A stretch of DNA of 7,522 nt from Desulfobacteraceae bacterium (GCA_021162325.1 JAGGYV010000041.1:1-7522); one strand, 5' to 3'. Positions 1 through 6,224 are shown, counted from the stretch's first letter. The notes: a model not told the origin generated them from the sequence alone. Made by a program: numbers and translations.

Positions 1-836
1 AATTGTCCTTTTTCTTTCATGTATTTGGCACATACGGCAAGGATTTGATCACCGGTCACATTATTTCCGCAATCATCCACTGCTATCAGCCGGTCGCCGT
101 CTCCGTCAAAAGCAAAGCCAATGTCCGCGTTGTTTTTTAATACAGTTTCTCGCAAGGTCTCAGTATGCTGAGATCCACACTGGTCATTGATATTTGTGCC
201 GTTGGGTGATGCAAAAATCGTTTCTACATCCGCCCCCAACTCTGCAAACAGTTGAGGGGCAGTTTGATAAGTTGCACCGTTTGAGCAGTCCAGTATTATT
301 TTTAATCCGTTTAAGGAATAATCTGGCGGTAAGGCTTTTTTTAAAAACCGGATGTACTTGAGTTTTGGCGAAGCGAAATTTTCTATCTCGCCTATCTCTT
401 TTGATAACAGTTTGTTGGATGTAACAACATCATCTAACACTTTAGCTTCAATGTCTTTTTCAATTTGATCAGACAGCTTGAATCCCATGTGATCAAATAT
501 TTTAATGCCATTGTCGTAATAAGGATTATGGGATGCAGAGATGACAATACCGGCATCAAATCCACCGGCAGGCGTCAAATATGATATTCCCGGCGTGGGG
601 ATCACTCCGGTTAAAAACGCATCCCCGTTCATGGAGCAGATGCCGGCGGCAATGGCACTTTCAATCATATCTCCGGATATCCGGGTGTCTTTTCCGATAA
701 GTATTCTTTTTTTACCTGCTGAATCCGGCAGAGAATTAATAATGGCCCGTCCGAGTTTAATCATCACTTCCGGTGTAATGGGATATTCATTGGCAACGCC
801 TCTGATGCCATCAGTGCCGAATAATTTTTTATCCAT
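1..836 (-). CDS. glmM: Phosphoglucosamine mutase GlmM (3' end outside window)
   Basis: The enzyme interconverts glucosamine-6-phosphate and glucosamine-1-phosphate in the cytoplasm, the step before GlmU in UDP-GlcNAc synthesis for peptidoglycan and LPS. My translation begins MDKKLFGTDGIRGVAN, the characteristic GlmM N-terminus. The phosphoserine loop ISASHNP has its serine at residue 102, the same number as in E. coli GlmM. The GlmM-type PNGTNINDQCGS segment lies at 211-222, and the magnesium loop DGDGDR at 244-249. These features separate it from phosphomannomutase/phosphoglucomutase. The 278 residues present cover domains 1 and 2 and the start of domain 3; about 170 residues of a usual ~450 lie beyond position 1. 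ATG at 836 is chosen because it gives the family N-terminus and has AAAGGA about 12 bases upstream; an in-frame TTG four codons earlier is possible but less likely. It lies 271 bp downstream of the GlmU-like gene on the same strand. I see no clear promoter of its own. Confidence 0.97.
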   Translation of the reverse strand, partial: MDKKLFGTDGIRGVANEYPITPEVMIKLGRAIINSLPDSAGKKRILIGKDTRISGDMIESAIAAGICSMNGDAFLTGVIPTPGISYLTPAGGFDAGIVISASHNPYYDNGIKIFDHMGFKLSDQIEKDIEAKVLDDVVTSNKLLSKEIGEIENFASPKLKYIRFLKKALPPDYSLNGLKIILDCSNGATYQTAPQLFAELGADVETIFASPNGTNINDQCGSQHTETLRETVLKNNADIGFAFDGDGDRLIAVDDCGNNVTGDQILAVCAKYMKEKGQ

Positions 837-919
837 GTATATTATCAATCCTTTTCTACGAGTTAAATAGTTTCTTCTCTCTGATTTTTGCGTTTTTTGG
901 CAAACTTTTTTAAAAACTC

Positions 920-1066
920 AAAAAGTGTAAAGTGACTAAAGTGATCTAAAGTGCCTAAAGTTGAGGACTGCGCAAAACGCGCGATCATTTTTAACATAAA
1001 AATTGAAAATGCCGAAGGCATTAACCGTAACTTTAGCTCACTTCAAACTTTAGTTCACTTTTAACT
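920..1066. repeat. Imperfect long inverted repeat of TAAAGTG units with two internal hairpins
   Basis: The left arm has TAAAGTG at 928-934, 937-943 and 947-953, then TAAAGTT at 956-962, so the units recur every 9-10 bases, about one helical turn. The right arm (about 1029-1066) carries the complementary units AACTTTA at 1029-1035 and 1046-1052 and CACTT at 1056-1060. Read on the opposite strand, it aligns with the left arm with few gaps (AAAGTGA, CTAAAGT, AAGTG and CTAAAGTT blocks in the same order). Between the arms are two small hairpins: GCGC-AAAAC-GCGC at 970-982, and AATGCC-GAA-GGCATT at 1008-1022. The whole could form a multi-branched structure in DNA or RNA. No open frame or transposase is present. 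It resembles short intergenic repeats that I recall from Desulfobacterales genomes, but I cannot verify copy number here. It sits between the GlmU-like gene and glmM and could act as a transcript-processing or termination element. Confidence 0.7.
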
Positions 1067-1107
1067 TTTCCGGTTTATCCGGGTTAAATAGAAATATGGC
1101 TGCCCTT

Positions 1108-2322
1108 CTATCTTCCACCTTCTACCTGATCAATTATTCCATTAACCACCTGATCAACAATTCCCTGCAACCATTGGGTTCCAATATTTTTGTCTTCAGG
1201 AGTAAGATTTTTAATGGTTGTTAAATAATCAATTTTTTCAGTTTTTTGTATGGCTTTGATAAAGTCGTTTTTTAGCTGATCATCTCCGGCTTTTTCACGA
1301 TATGAATTTATCATATCCTTTATTTCAGGCCATTGTTGAGCAAGCCTCTGATTCTGTTTATTCAGTGTTTCAGAAGAACTTTTAAATTCCGATGTTTTTA
1401 TTATAAAGTCTTCAAGCCGTTTAGTGCGTTCATTTACAGCCAGTTCCAGCTTATCTAATACACCTTCAAATAATTGCACGGGAAAATCGTCAGATATAAA
1501 TTGACACCGGACGGACTGATACCATTGTAACAATGCCAACAGATTGGCAATATAATATAAATTGTTCCTGAAACTTCGTTTTATATTGCTGTAGGCGCCT
1601 GGCGTAAAGGCAACATTTCCGTTTTTTGATGCCCCGCCGAAAATTAACCGGTTTTCTCTTAATTCATCATTTCTGAATATGGTTCCGGCAGCAATGGTCA
1701 CGCCATAAGCCAAACGGCTTGGGCCTACCAGCCCCCCCTGCCCGCCCAAAAATATTGGTGACTGGTTGAGCATCACCCCTTTTGGAACATCTCCGATTAA
1801 TGATGGCGTTGCCTTGTCCTGTTGAGGGGTAAAGTTAAAATGAATATATGAACTGCCGACTTCACTGTGATTTTTTTCATCCATGCCACCGGACACAAAA
1901 CAATCGCAGAAATTGATTAGGCTGCCTAACGTAACATAGGGAAACAGGATCGTTTGTTTAAGTCCAACGCAATGGGCAGCACTGGCATATTCTTCAAATA
2001 TCGTTCCCTCACGGACATGCGCGCATGAACCAATTGATACATGATTTAGAAATACCGATTCTTTAAAAAAGCCACCATTTAATTTGACATCCGCTCCGAC
2101 CTGGCAGTTTTCCATGGTAACGGGCGCTTCATATCCTATCACGACATTTTTTAAAATTAATGTTTTTTCACCAAAGATTTTACACCCGCTGTGAATAACA
2201 ACCCCGTGGCCTGATATTCTGTCCGGATTAACCTCTTCACTGACTTCAATGCTTTCCGGGTTGGGGATAGAGACCCCTTTATCGATCAGCTCTCCTATAA
2301 TACTGTTATTGAACACAGTCAT
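1108..2322 (-). CDS. GlmU-like left-handed beta-helix (hexapeptide) protein without nucleotidyltransferase domain
   Basis: A 404-residue, probably cytoplasmic protein. Residues about 35-245 show hexapeptide-type repeats (HGVVIHSGCKIFGEKT, QVGADVKLNGG, HVSIGSCAHV, YVTLGS), typical of left-handed beta-helix acyltransferases. The core NHSEVGSSYIHFNFT (151-165) with DKATPSLIGD (169-178) resembles the GlmU acetyltransferase region, where a catalytic His precedes a CNYDG...K...IGD segment; H152, N163 and K170 are my candidate equivalents. A glycine-rich segment FLGGQGGLVGP follows at 191-201. There is no N-terminal uridyltransferase domain with its nucleotide-binding loop. Residues ~250-404 form a mostly helical, charged extension (WYQSVR at 267-272, a heptad-like stretch ~290-345) not found in E. 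coli GlmU. Adjacency to glmM supports a role in UDP-GlcNAc or related amino-sugar acylation, but the substrate is unproven and a structural or regulatory role is possible. ATG at 2322 has AAGGA six bases upstream. Confidence 0.85.
   Translation of the reverse strand: MTVFNNSIIGELIDKGVSIPNPESIEVSEEVNPDRISGHGVVIHSGCKIFGEKTLILKNVVIGYEAPVTMENCQVGADVKLNGGFFKESVFLNHVSIGSCAHVREGTIFEEYASAAHCVGLKQTILFPYVTLGSLINFCDCFVSGGMDEKNHSEVGSSYIHFNFTPQQDKATPSLIGDVPKGVMLNQSPIFLGGQGGLVGPSRLAYGVTIAAGTIFRNDELRENRLIFGGASKNGNVAFTPGAYSNIKRSFRNNLYYIANLLALLQWYQSVRCQFISDDFPVQLFEGVLDKLELAVNERTKRLEDFIIKTSEFKSSSETLNKQNQRLAQQWPEIKDMINSYREKAGDDQLKNDFIKAIQKTEKIDYLTTIKNLTPEDKNIGTQWLQGIVDQVVNGIIDQVEGGR
1732..1747 (-). other. G-quadruplex motif in the coding strand of the GlmU-like gene
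   Basis: On the minus strand, which is the mRNA sense for this gene, the bases read GGGCGGGCAGGGGGGG. This contains four G3 tracts with loops of 1, 2 and 1 bases, a canonical G3N1-7 pattern with very short loops. It encodes the end of a leucine codon plus G-G-Q-G-G (about residues 193-197). The glycine run explains many of the Gs, but third positions are also mostly G in an otherwise AT-leaning window. Confidence 0.6.
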
Positions 2323-2334
2323 TAATCATCCTTA

Positions 2335-2363
2335 AATTAATTATTTGTAAATAAAATTGTCAA
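2335..2363 (-). promoter_or_regulatory. Weak promoter candidate for the GlmU-like gene
   Basis: On the minus strand a perfect TTGACA (2358-2363) is followed after 17 bases by TTAATT (2335-2340), a poor -10 box. The implied start site would lie almost at the ribosome binding site (AAGGA at 2329-2333), so the leader would be very short. The -35 match is the only strong part. Confidence 0.25.
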
Positions 2364-2403
2364 AAGGTGTCATCCGATAAAATATCTTAGTTTTCCAATT
2401 ATG

Positions 2404-2422
2404 AAATAGATCTAATCTATTT
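2404..2422. promoter_or_regulatory. Inverted repeat, possible operator
   Basis: AAATAGAT (2404-2411) and ATCTATTT (2415-2422) are perfect reverse complements separated by CTA. The 8-bp arms lie in the divergent region about 80 bp upstream of the GlmU-like start and 150 bp upstream of the DHH gene. An operator or a weak AT-rich hairpin are both possible; there is no adjacent T-run to suggest a terminator. Confidence 0.35.
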
Positions 2423-2423
2423 T

Positions 2424-2439
2424 CTTGCAAGATACAGAT
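2424..2439. promoter_or_regulatory. CTTGCAAGA repeat, copy 1 (possible regulator site)
   Basis: CTTGCAAGA followed by TACAGAT. It matches 14 of 16 bases with the copy at 2502-2517. Its core, TCTTGCAAGA (2423-2432), is a perfect 10-bp palindrome, as expected of a site for a dimeric regulator. It abuts the inverted repeat at 2404-2422. Confidence 0.35.
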
Positions 2440-2501
2440 ATTATGATACACCTGTCGCCTGCGAAAAAATTTCGTATATTTAATAGTCAATCGAATCTAA
2501 A

Positions 2502-2517
2502 CTTGCAAGAAGCAGAT
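2502..2517. promoter_or_regulatory. CTTGCAAGA repeat, copy 2, overlapping the -35 box
   Basis: CTTGCAAGA followed by AGCAGAT lies 78 bp after copy 1 and includes the TTGCAA used as the -35 box of the promoter at 2503-2531. A protein bound here would be expected to affect RNA polymerase access. The palindromic part, CTTGCAAG, is intact. Confidence 0.35.
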
Positions 2518-2531
2518 CGATTTGTTATAAA
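2503..2531 (+). promoter_or_regulatory. Sigma70-type promoter for the DHH phosphoesterase gene (and probably pgi)
   Basis: TTGCAA (2503-2508) and TATAAA (2526-2531) are separated by exactly 17 bases. The predicted start site is near 2538, giving a leader of about 37 bases that contains AAGGA (2561-2565), 9 bases before the ATG at 2575. It is the best promoter match in the window. pgi follows 58 bp after the DHH gene without an obvious terminator, so it probably shares this promoter. Confidence 0.55.
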
Positions 2532-2574
2532 TTTATTATATTAACCGATAGTTCAATATCAAGGAATCAAAAAT

Positions 2575-3513
2575 ATGGCAAACATAAATAAATATCGATT
2601 ATTGACCCGTGGTGACCTTGACGGGTTGGTATGTGCGGTATTGATGAAACATCTGGATATCGTGGATGAAATCAAATTTGTTGAACACCCAAGTGATATG
2701 CAGCTTGGCAACGTAAAAGTTAGTGACCGTGATATTTCGACAAACCTTCCATACGTCGATGGCGTTCACCTGGCAATTGATCATCATTTTTCTGAAGCGA
2801 AGCGCAATGAAAAAAATGATAAACATGTTATTGATCCGGATGCACCTTCTGCTGCCCGTGTGGTTTACAACTATTACGGCGGCAAAGAAAAATTTCCTGA
2901 TTTGTTTGATGATATGATGAAATGGGTCGATATCGCTGACGCCGGTCAGTTTTCAAAGGATGATATTTTATTTCCCAAAAGATGGGCACTTTTAAATTTT
3001 ATTTTAGATCAGAGAAGCAGCGTTGATAACTGGGGTAATTTTAAAATCACCGAAGAGCAGTTGAAATTTGATCTAATTGATTATTGCGACAAAATGACCA
3101 TTGATGAAATCATCGAATTGCCGGATGTAAAAGAACGATCAGAAGTATATTTTAAATATGAAGAAAAATATAAACAACAGCTTGAAAAATATGCAACCAT
3201 TCATGATAATATTGTTGTATTGGATTTAAGGCAGGAAGAAACCAGATATCCGGGCAACCGCTTTCTCATCTATGCGCTGTATCCCCAATGCAATGTTTCT
3301 GTTTTGGTACGCCTGGATAAGGAAAGCGGGAAAACAATTTTTTCCGTTGGCAAATCCATTATCAATCTTACTTCTACCGTCAATATTGGTGAAATTATGC
3401 TTTCATACGGCGGGGGTGGTCACCGGGCGGCGGGTGCCTGTCATCAGGATGATCCGGAAATGGCTGAACGGGTGTTTAAAGAAATTTTGACCGCTTTGAC
3501 CGAAAAATCATAA
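2575..3513 (+). CDS. DHH/DHHA1 family phosphoesterase (exopolyphosphatase-like)
   Basis: A 312-residue cytoplasmic metal-dependent phosphoesterase. The N-terminal DHH domain (about residues 5-150) shows motif I as RGDLDGLVCA with D14 and D16, a second acidic motif around D51/D53, the name-giving DHH at 69-71, and WVDIADAG (117-124) as the probable last metal-binding motif. The C-terminal DHHA1 domain (about 205-305) ends in the substrate-binding signature GGGGHRAAG (279-287). Length and order fit the single-chain NrnA/exopolyphosphatase-like proteins rather than the much larger RecJ. Such proteins hydrolyse short oligonucleotides, pAp, cyclic-dinucleotide products or polyphosphate; the sequence alone does not decide which. 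The His that usually opens motif I (HxxxDxD) is replaced (L10), which I believe is usual in an exopolyphosphatase-like subfamily. AAGGA nine bases before the ATG supports the start. pgi follows 58 bp later on the same strand. Confidence 0.9.
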   Translation: MANINKYRLLTRGDLDGLVCAVLMKHLDIVDEIKFVEHPSDMQLGNVKVSDRDISTNLPYVDGVHLAIDHHFSEAKRNEKNDKHVIDPDAPSAARVVYNYYGGKEKFPDLFDDMMKWVDIADAGQFSKDDILFPKRWALLNFILDQRSSVDNWGNFKITEEQLKFDLIDYCDKMTIDEIIELPDVKERSEVYFKYEEKYKQQLEKYATIHDNIVVLDLRQEETRYPGNRFLIYALYPQCNVSVLVRLDKESGKTIFSVGKSIINLTSTVNIGEIMLSYGGGGHRAAGACHQDDPEMAERVFKEILTALTEKS

Positions 3514-3571
3514 TGGTGACGTCCTAAACCCATTAATGCAGACAATTTATTCTGTGAAAGGTGGATGAATT

Positions 3572-5221
3572 ATGACGAAAAATCATTTAAACTCTTTGCC
3601 TGAATGGACCCACCTGGCAGCACTTGCCAAACGGATAGCATTACCGGAAAACCATTTAAAGTATCTGATTCGTCAAAAGCATCGACTGGATAACTTTTCG
3701 CTAAGCGGGGGGGGATTATTTTTTGATTTTACCCGCCAGCGGATTGATGCGCAAGTGTTAAAGAGCCTGCTCAATCTTGCCAAAGCCTGCAAAATCAAGC
3801 ATCGTTTTAATCAGATGATGACCGGCGAATTGGTTAATACCACGGAAAATCGTACGGCGCTGCATACGGCAACACGCAGCTTCTCACATGCTTCGGTTTT
3901 GAACAACGGCAAGGACGTCATGCCGGATATCAAGAGAATCCGGGATGAGATCCGGCAATTTTCTGGCGATGTTCATTCCGGTAAAATATCTGGTGCGAAC
4001 GGACAATTGTTTAAGGATGTTGTTGTTATTGGCATTGGCGGTTCTTATCTTGGAACGGAATTTGTTGCAACCGCCCTTGGCAGTTTTTCTGATAAAAAAA
4101 TTAAACTTCATTTTCTGTCAAATGTGGATATTGATAATTTTGGCACCATCATTGATTTTATTGTCCCGGAAACCACGTTGTGGATTGTTATTTCAAAAAG
4201 TTATACCACCGCTGAAACACTGGCAAACACAAGTCAGGTGCTTTCCTTTCTGGACCAAAAAGGTCTTGATCCCAAAAATCATATGGTGACAGTGACCAGC
4301 AAAGGCAGCCCCGGCGATGATCCTGCCAATCCGGTATTAAAATCATTTCACATGTTTGATTATATCGGCGGTCGATACAGTGTTACCTCCGCTGTTGGCG
4401 GTGTCCCTTTAAGTCTTTATCTTGGTTTTGATCGATTTAAAGATTTTTTAAAAGGGGCCGAAGAAATCGATATTCATGCAAACACAACCTCTGAAGAAAA
4501 AAATATCCCCCTGGTTGCTGCTTTAATTAGTGTCTGGAATAATAATTTTCTTGGGTACCCTTCCCAGGCAGTGATACCCTATTCTTCTGCGCTATCCAAA
4601 CTTGCTGCCCATATTCAACAGCTGTCTATGGAAAGTAATGGAAAATCAGGGGAGAGTCATGGTGCATTATCAGCGTCAATGAACGGTGATGGCGTTGATT
4701 CTCACTGCGGCAGCATTATTTTTGGTGAACCGGGAACCAATGCCCAGCATTCGTTCTTTCAACTGGCTCACCAGGGACGCCCTTTTCCTATAGAGTTTAT
4801 CGGTGTGGTCAATCCATACCATCAAAAGTATTCCGGAAAATCAAAAGGCGTGACCAACCACCAGGAATTATGGGCAAATCTCATGGCTCAGTCCCAGGCA
4901 CTGGCTGAAGGAAAAGATGACAAAAACGCCGCAAAATTTTTCCCAGGCAACCGCCCGTCTTCTACGTTGCTGATAAATGACCTGTCGCCTAAAAACATCG
5001 GGCGGCTTCTGGCATTTTATGAAGCAAAGACCGTGTTTGAGGCTTTTATCTGGAACATCAATCCGTTTGATCAATACGGTGTGGAATTGGGAAAAACCAT
5101 GGCCGGTACAATCAGAAGTGAAATTGCGGAAAAAAATAAAAATCCCGATTATCAGTTTGATAACCGGGATTCGATTCAACAATTTTATTTGAATGTTCTA
5201 TTTAATCATAAAATCACATAA
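3572..5221 (+). CDS. pgi: Glucose-6-phosphate isomerase
   Basis: Cytoplasmic enzyme interconverting glucose-6-phosphate and fructose-6-phosphate, linking glycolysis/gluconeogenesis with sugar and amino-sugar synthesis. At 549 residues it is full length and equals the E. coli enzyme. Visible signatures in order: TENRTALHTATR (91-102), the phosphate-binding VIGIGGSYLGT (152-162), SKSYTTAET (208-216), DYIGGRYSVTSAVG (263-276; PGI signature, R268), MESNGKSGES (353-362; catalytic base E354), GEPGTNAQHSFFQLAHQG (385-402; H393 for ring opening) and FDQYGVELGK (499-508; K508). All expected catalytic residues are present. The signature segment reads SVTSAVG instead of SLWSAIG and the His loop reads NAQHSFF instead of NGQHAFY, marking a lineage apart from the enterobacterial type. 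AAGGTGG (3558-3564) seven bases before the ATG supports the start. Its 3' end overlaps the convergent fabH by 8 bp and contains that gene's apparent terminator. An eight-G run (3707-3714) lies at codons 46-48. Confidence 0.98.
   Translation: MTKNHLNSLPEWTHLAALAKRIALPENHLKYLIRQKHRLDNFSLSGGGLFFDFTRQRIDAQVLKSLLNLAKACKIKHRFNQMMTGELVNTTENRTALHTATRSFSHASVLNNGKDVMPDIKRIRDEIRQFSGDVHSGKISGANGQLFKDVVVIGIGGSYLGTEFVATALGSFSDKKIKLHFLSNVDIDNFGTIIDFIVPETTLWIVISKSYTTAETLANTSQVLSFLDQKGLDPKNHMVTVTSKGSPGDDPANPVLKSFHMFDYIGGRYSVTSAVGGVPLSLYLGFDRFKDFLKGAEEIDIHANTTSEEKNIPLVAALISVWNNNFLGYPSQAVIPYSSALSKLAAHIQQLSMESNGKSGESHGALSASMNGDGVDSHCGSIIFGEPGTNAQHSFFQLAHQGRPFPIEFIGVVNPYHQKYSGKSKGVTNHQELWANLMAQSQALAEGKDDKNAAKFFPGNRPSSTLLINDLSPKNIGRLLAFYEAKTVFEAFIWNINPFDQYGVELGKTMAGTIRSEIAEKNKNPDYQFDNRDSIQQFYLNVLFNHKIT
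5130..5171 (-). terminator. Intrinsic terminator for fabH, inside the pgi coding sequence
   Basis: Read on the minus strand, AATCCCG-G-TTATCA (5171-5158) and TGATAA-T-CGGGATT (5154-5141) pair over 14 positions, with one G-U wobble and a three-base AAC loop. The stem runs directly into a T-rich tract (TTTTTATTTTTTT, 5142-5130). It begins 43 bases after the fabH stop. Read on the plus strand, the wobble becomes an A-C mismatch and no U-run follows, so it should act in the fabH direction only. It encodes Pgi residues of about 524-534. Confidence 0.85.
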
Positions 5222-6224
5222 ACCGGAAAATCATGGCCCCCCACGTCACCCCCGCCCCAAGACCGGCAAAAAGAACCGTTGCTTTTTCTTTTGGGATTAA
5301 TTTTTGTTCGATGACTTCGTCTAAGGCAATGGGAATGGTGCCTGCCGTTGTATTGCCGTATTTTTGAATATTGTTGAATATTCTTTCATCCGGAATATTC
5401 ATGGCTTTTTGAAAAAACTGATTAATTCGCAGATTGGCCTGGTGCGGAATTACCATATCGATATCATCTATCGTTAAACCCGCCTTATCCAGGACTGTCT
5501 GCGACACTTCAGGCAATCGTCTCACCGCCAGCTTAAATACATTGCGCCCATCCATTTTTGGAAAATGTTTACCTTCATCAAAGTCTTCTTTGGAGAATCG
5601 AGGATTATTTCTTGAGGCCGGGGCTTCCGTCATCAAAGTTTCGGCATAATCCCCTTGAGCATGGAGGCTTGTTGCAAGCAACCCAATATTTTCGTCTGTC
5701 TCAACGCCTTCCAGGCAAACCGCGCCGGCGCCGTCTCCGAAAATAACCGTTACGTCCCTTCCCCGTGTCGTCATTTCCAGCCCGGTGCTATGAACCTCTG
5801 CGCCAACCAGTAAAATGCGGGAAGCATAACCACTTTTAATATACGCGTCAGCGATCTCCATGCCGTAGAGAAATCCGGTGCACTGCTGGCGGATATCAAT
5901 GGCCGGCGTCGACTTTAAACCGAGCTTGCTTTGAAGCAGACAACCGCAACCCGGGAAAAAAAGATCCGGGCTTAAAGTGGCAAATATAATAAGATCTAAA
6001 TCTTCGGGTTTCCAGCCGGCACGGCTTAAGGCAATTTTTGACGCTTCCAGCCCAAGGTCAGAAGTACCGACGTTTCCTTCCTCCGGTACCCATCGCCGTT
6101 CCTCAATACCAGTCCGCTGTCGAATCCACTCATCAGTTGTATCCATAATCTTGGCCAGATCGTCATTTGTCACCACTCTTTCGGGCAGGTAACGGCCAAT
6201 ACCCCTCATCACCATTTTTTTCAT
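5214..6224 (-). CDS. fabH: Beta-ketoacyl-ACP synthase III (FabH family)
   Basis: A 336-residue thiolase-fold condensing enzyme. FabH joins an acyl-CoA primer, usually acetyl-CoA, to malonyl-ACP in the cytoplasm to start fatty-acid chains. The catalytic triad is complete: C115 in DIRQQCTGFLYG (110-121), H261 in IPHQAN (259-264) and N291 in YGNTTAGTIP (289-298). The CoA-binding DEWIRQRTGIEERRW (31-45), the FGDGAGA loop (162-168) and the C-terminal GLGAGVTWGA (321-330) are typical of FabH. The Cys context differs from the usual AACAGF, and the stretch at 190-225 is about 15 residues longer than in E. coli FabH, so the primer preference may differ (a branched or longer acyl-CoA, or a specialised KASIII-like role). 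It stands alone, without fabD, fabG or acpP beside it. GAAGGAG (6234-6240) nine bases before the ATG is the strongest ribosome binding site in the window. Confidence 0.92.
   Translation of the reverse strand: MKKMVMRGIGRYLPERVVTNDDLAKIMDTTDEWIRQRTGIEERRWVPEEGNVGTSDLGLEASKIALSRAGWKPEDLDLIIFATLSPDLFFPGCGCLLQSKLGLKSTPAIDIRQQCTGFLYGMEIADAYIKSGYASRILLVGAEVHSTGLEMTTRGRDVTVIFGDGAGAVCLEGVETDENIGLLATSLHAQGDYAETLMTEAPASRNNPRFSKEDFDEGKHFPKMDGRNVFKLAVRRLPEVSQTVLDKAGLTIDDIDMVIPHQANLRINQFFQKAMNIPDERIFNNIQKYGNTTAGTIPIALDEVIEQKLIPKEKATVLFAGLGAGVTWGAMIFRFM

Noticed and set aside
541..870. Plus-strand open frame of 109 codons
   Set aside because: It lies antisense to the clearly conserved GlmM N-terminus and has no recognisable domain.
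920..966. Possible CRISPR-like array from the repeated TAAAGTG units
   Set aside because: The units are 7 bp with 2-3 bp gaps, far too short for repeats and spacers, and no cas gene is present.
1070..1082. CCGG-TTTAT-CCGG hairpin after the GlmU-like gene as a terminator
   Set aside because: A four-bp stem with no U-run on either strand.
2462..2474. CGAAA-AAA-TTTCG inverted repeat in the divergent region
   Set aside because: Five-bp arms around an A-run are expected by chance in AT-rich intergenic DNA.
3407..3437. G-rich stretch in the DHH gene as a second G-quadruplex
   Set aside because: It has only three tracts of three or more Gs and is explained by the GGGGHRAAG signature codons.
5234..5260. 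C-rich stretch at the 3' end of fabH as a G-quadruplex on the minus strand
   Set aside because: Three long G runs cannot supply four G3 tracts with loops; it encodes the conserved GLGAGVTWGA motif.
5268..5291. AAAAAG/CTTTTT stem (5268-5273 with 5282-5287) followed by CTTTT as a possible terminator for pgi
   Set aside because: Only six bp, almost all A-T, with a short broken T-tail; too weak to call.
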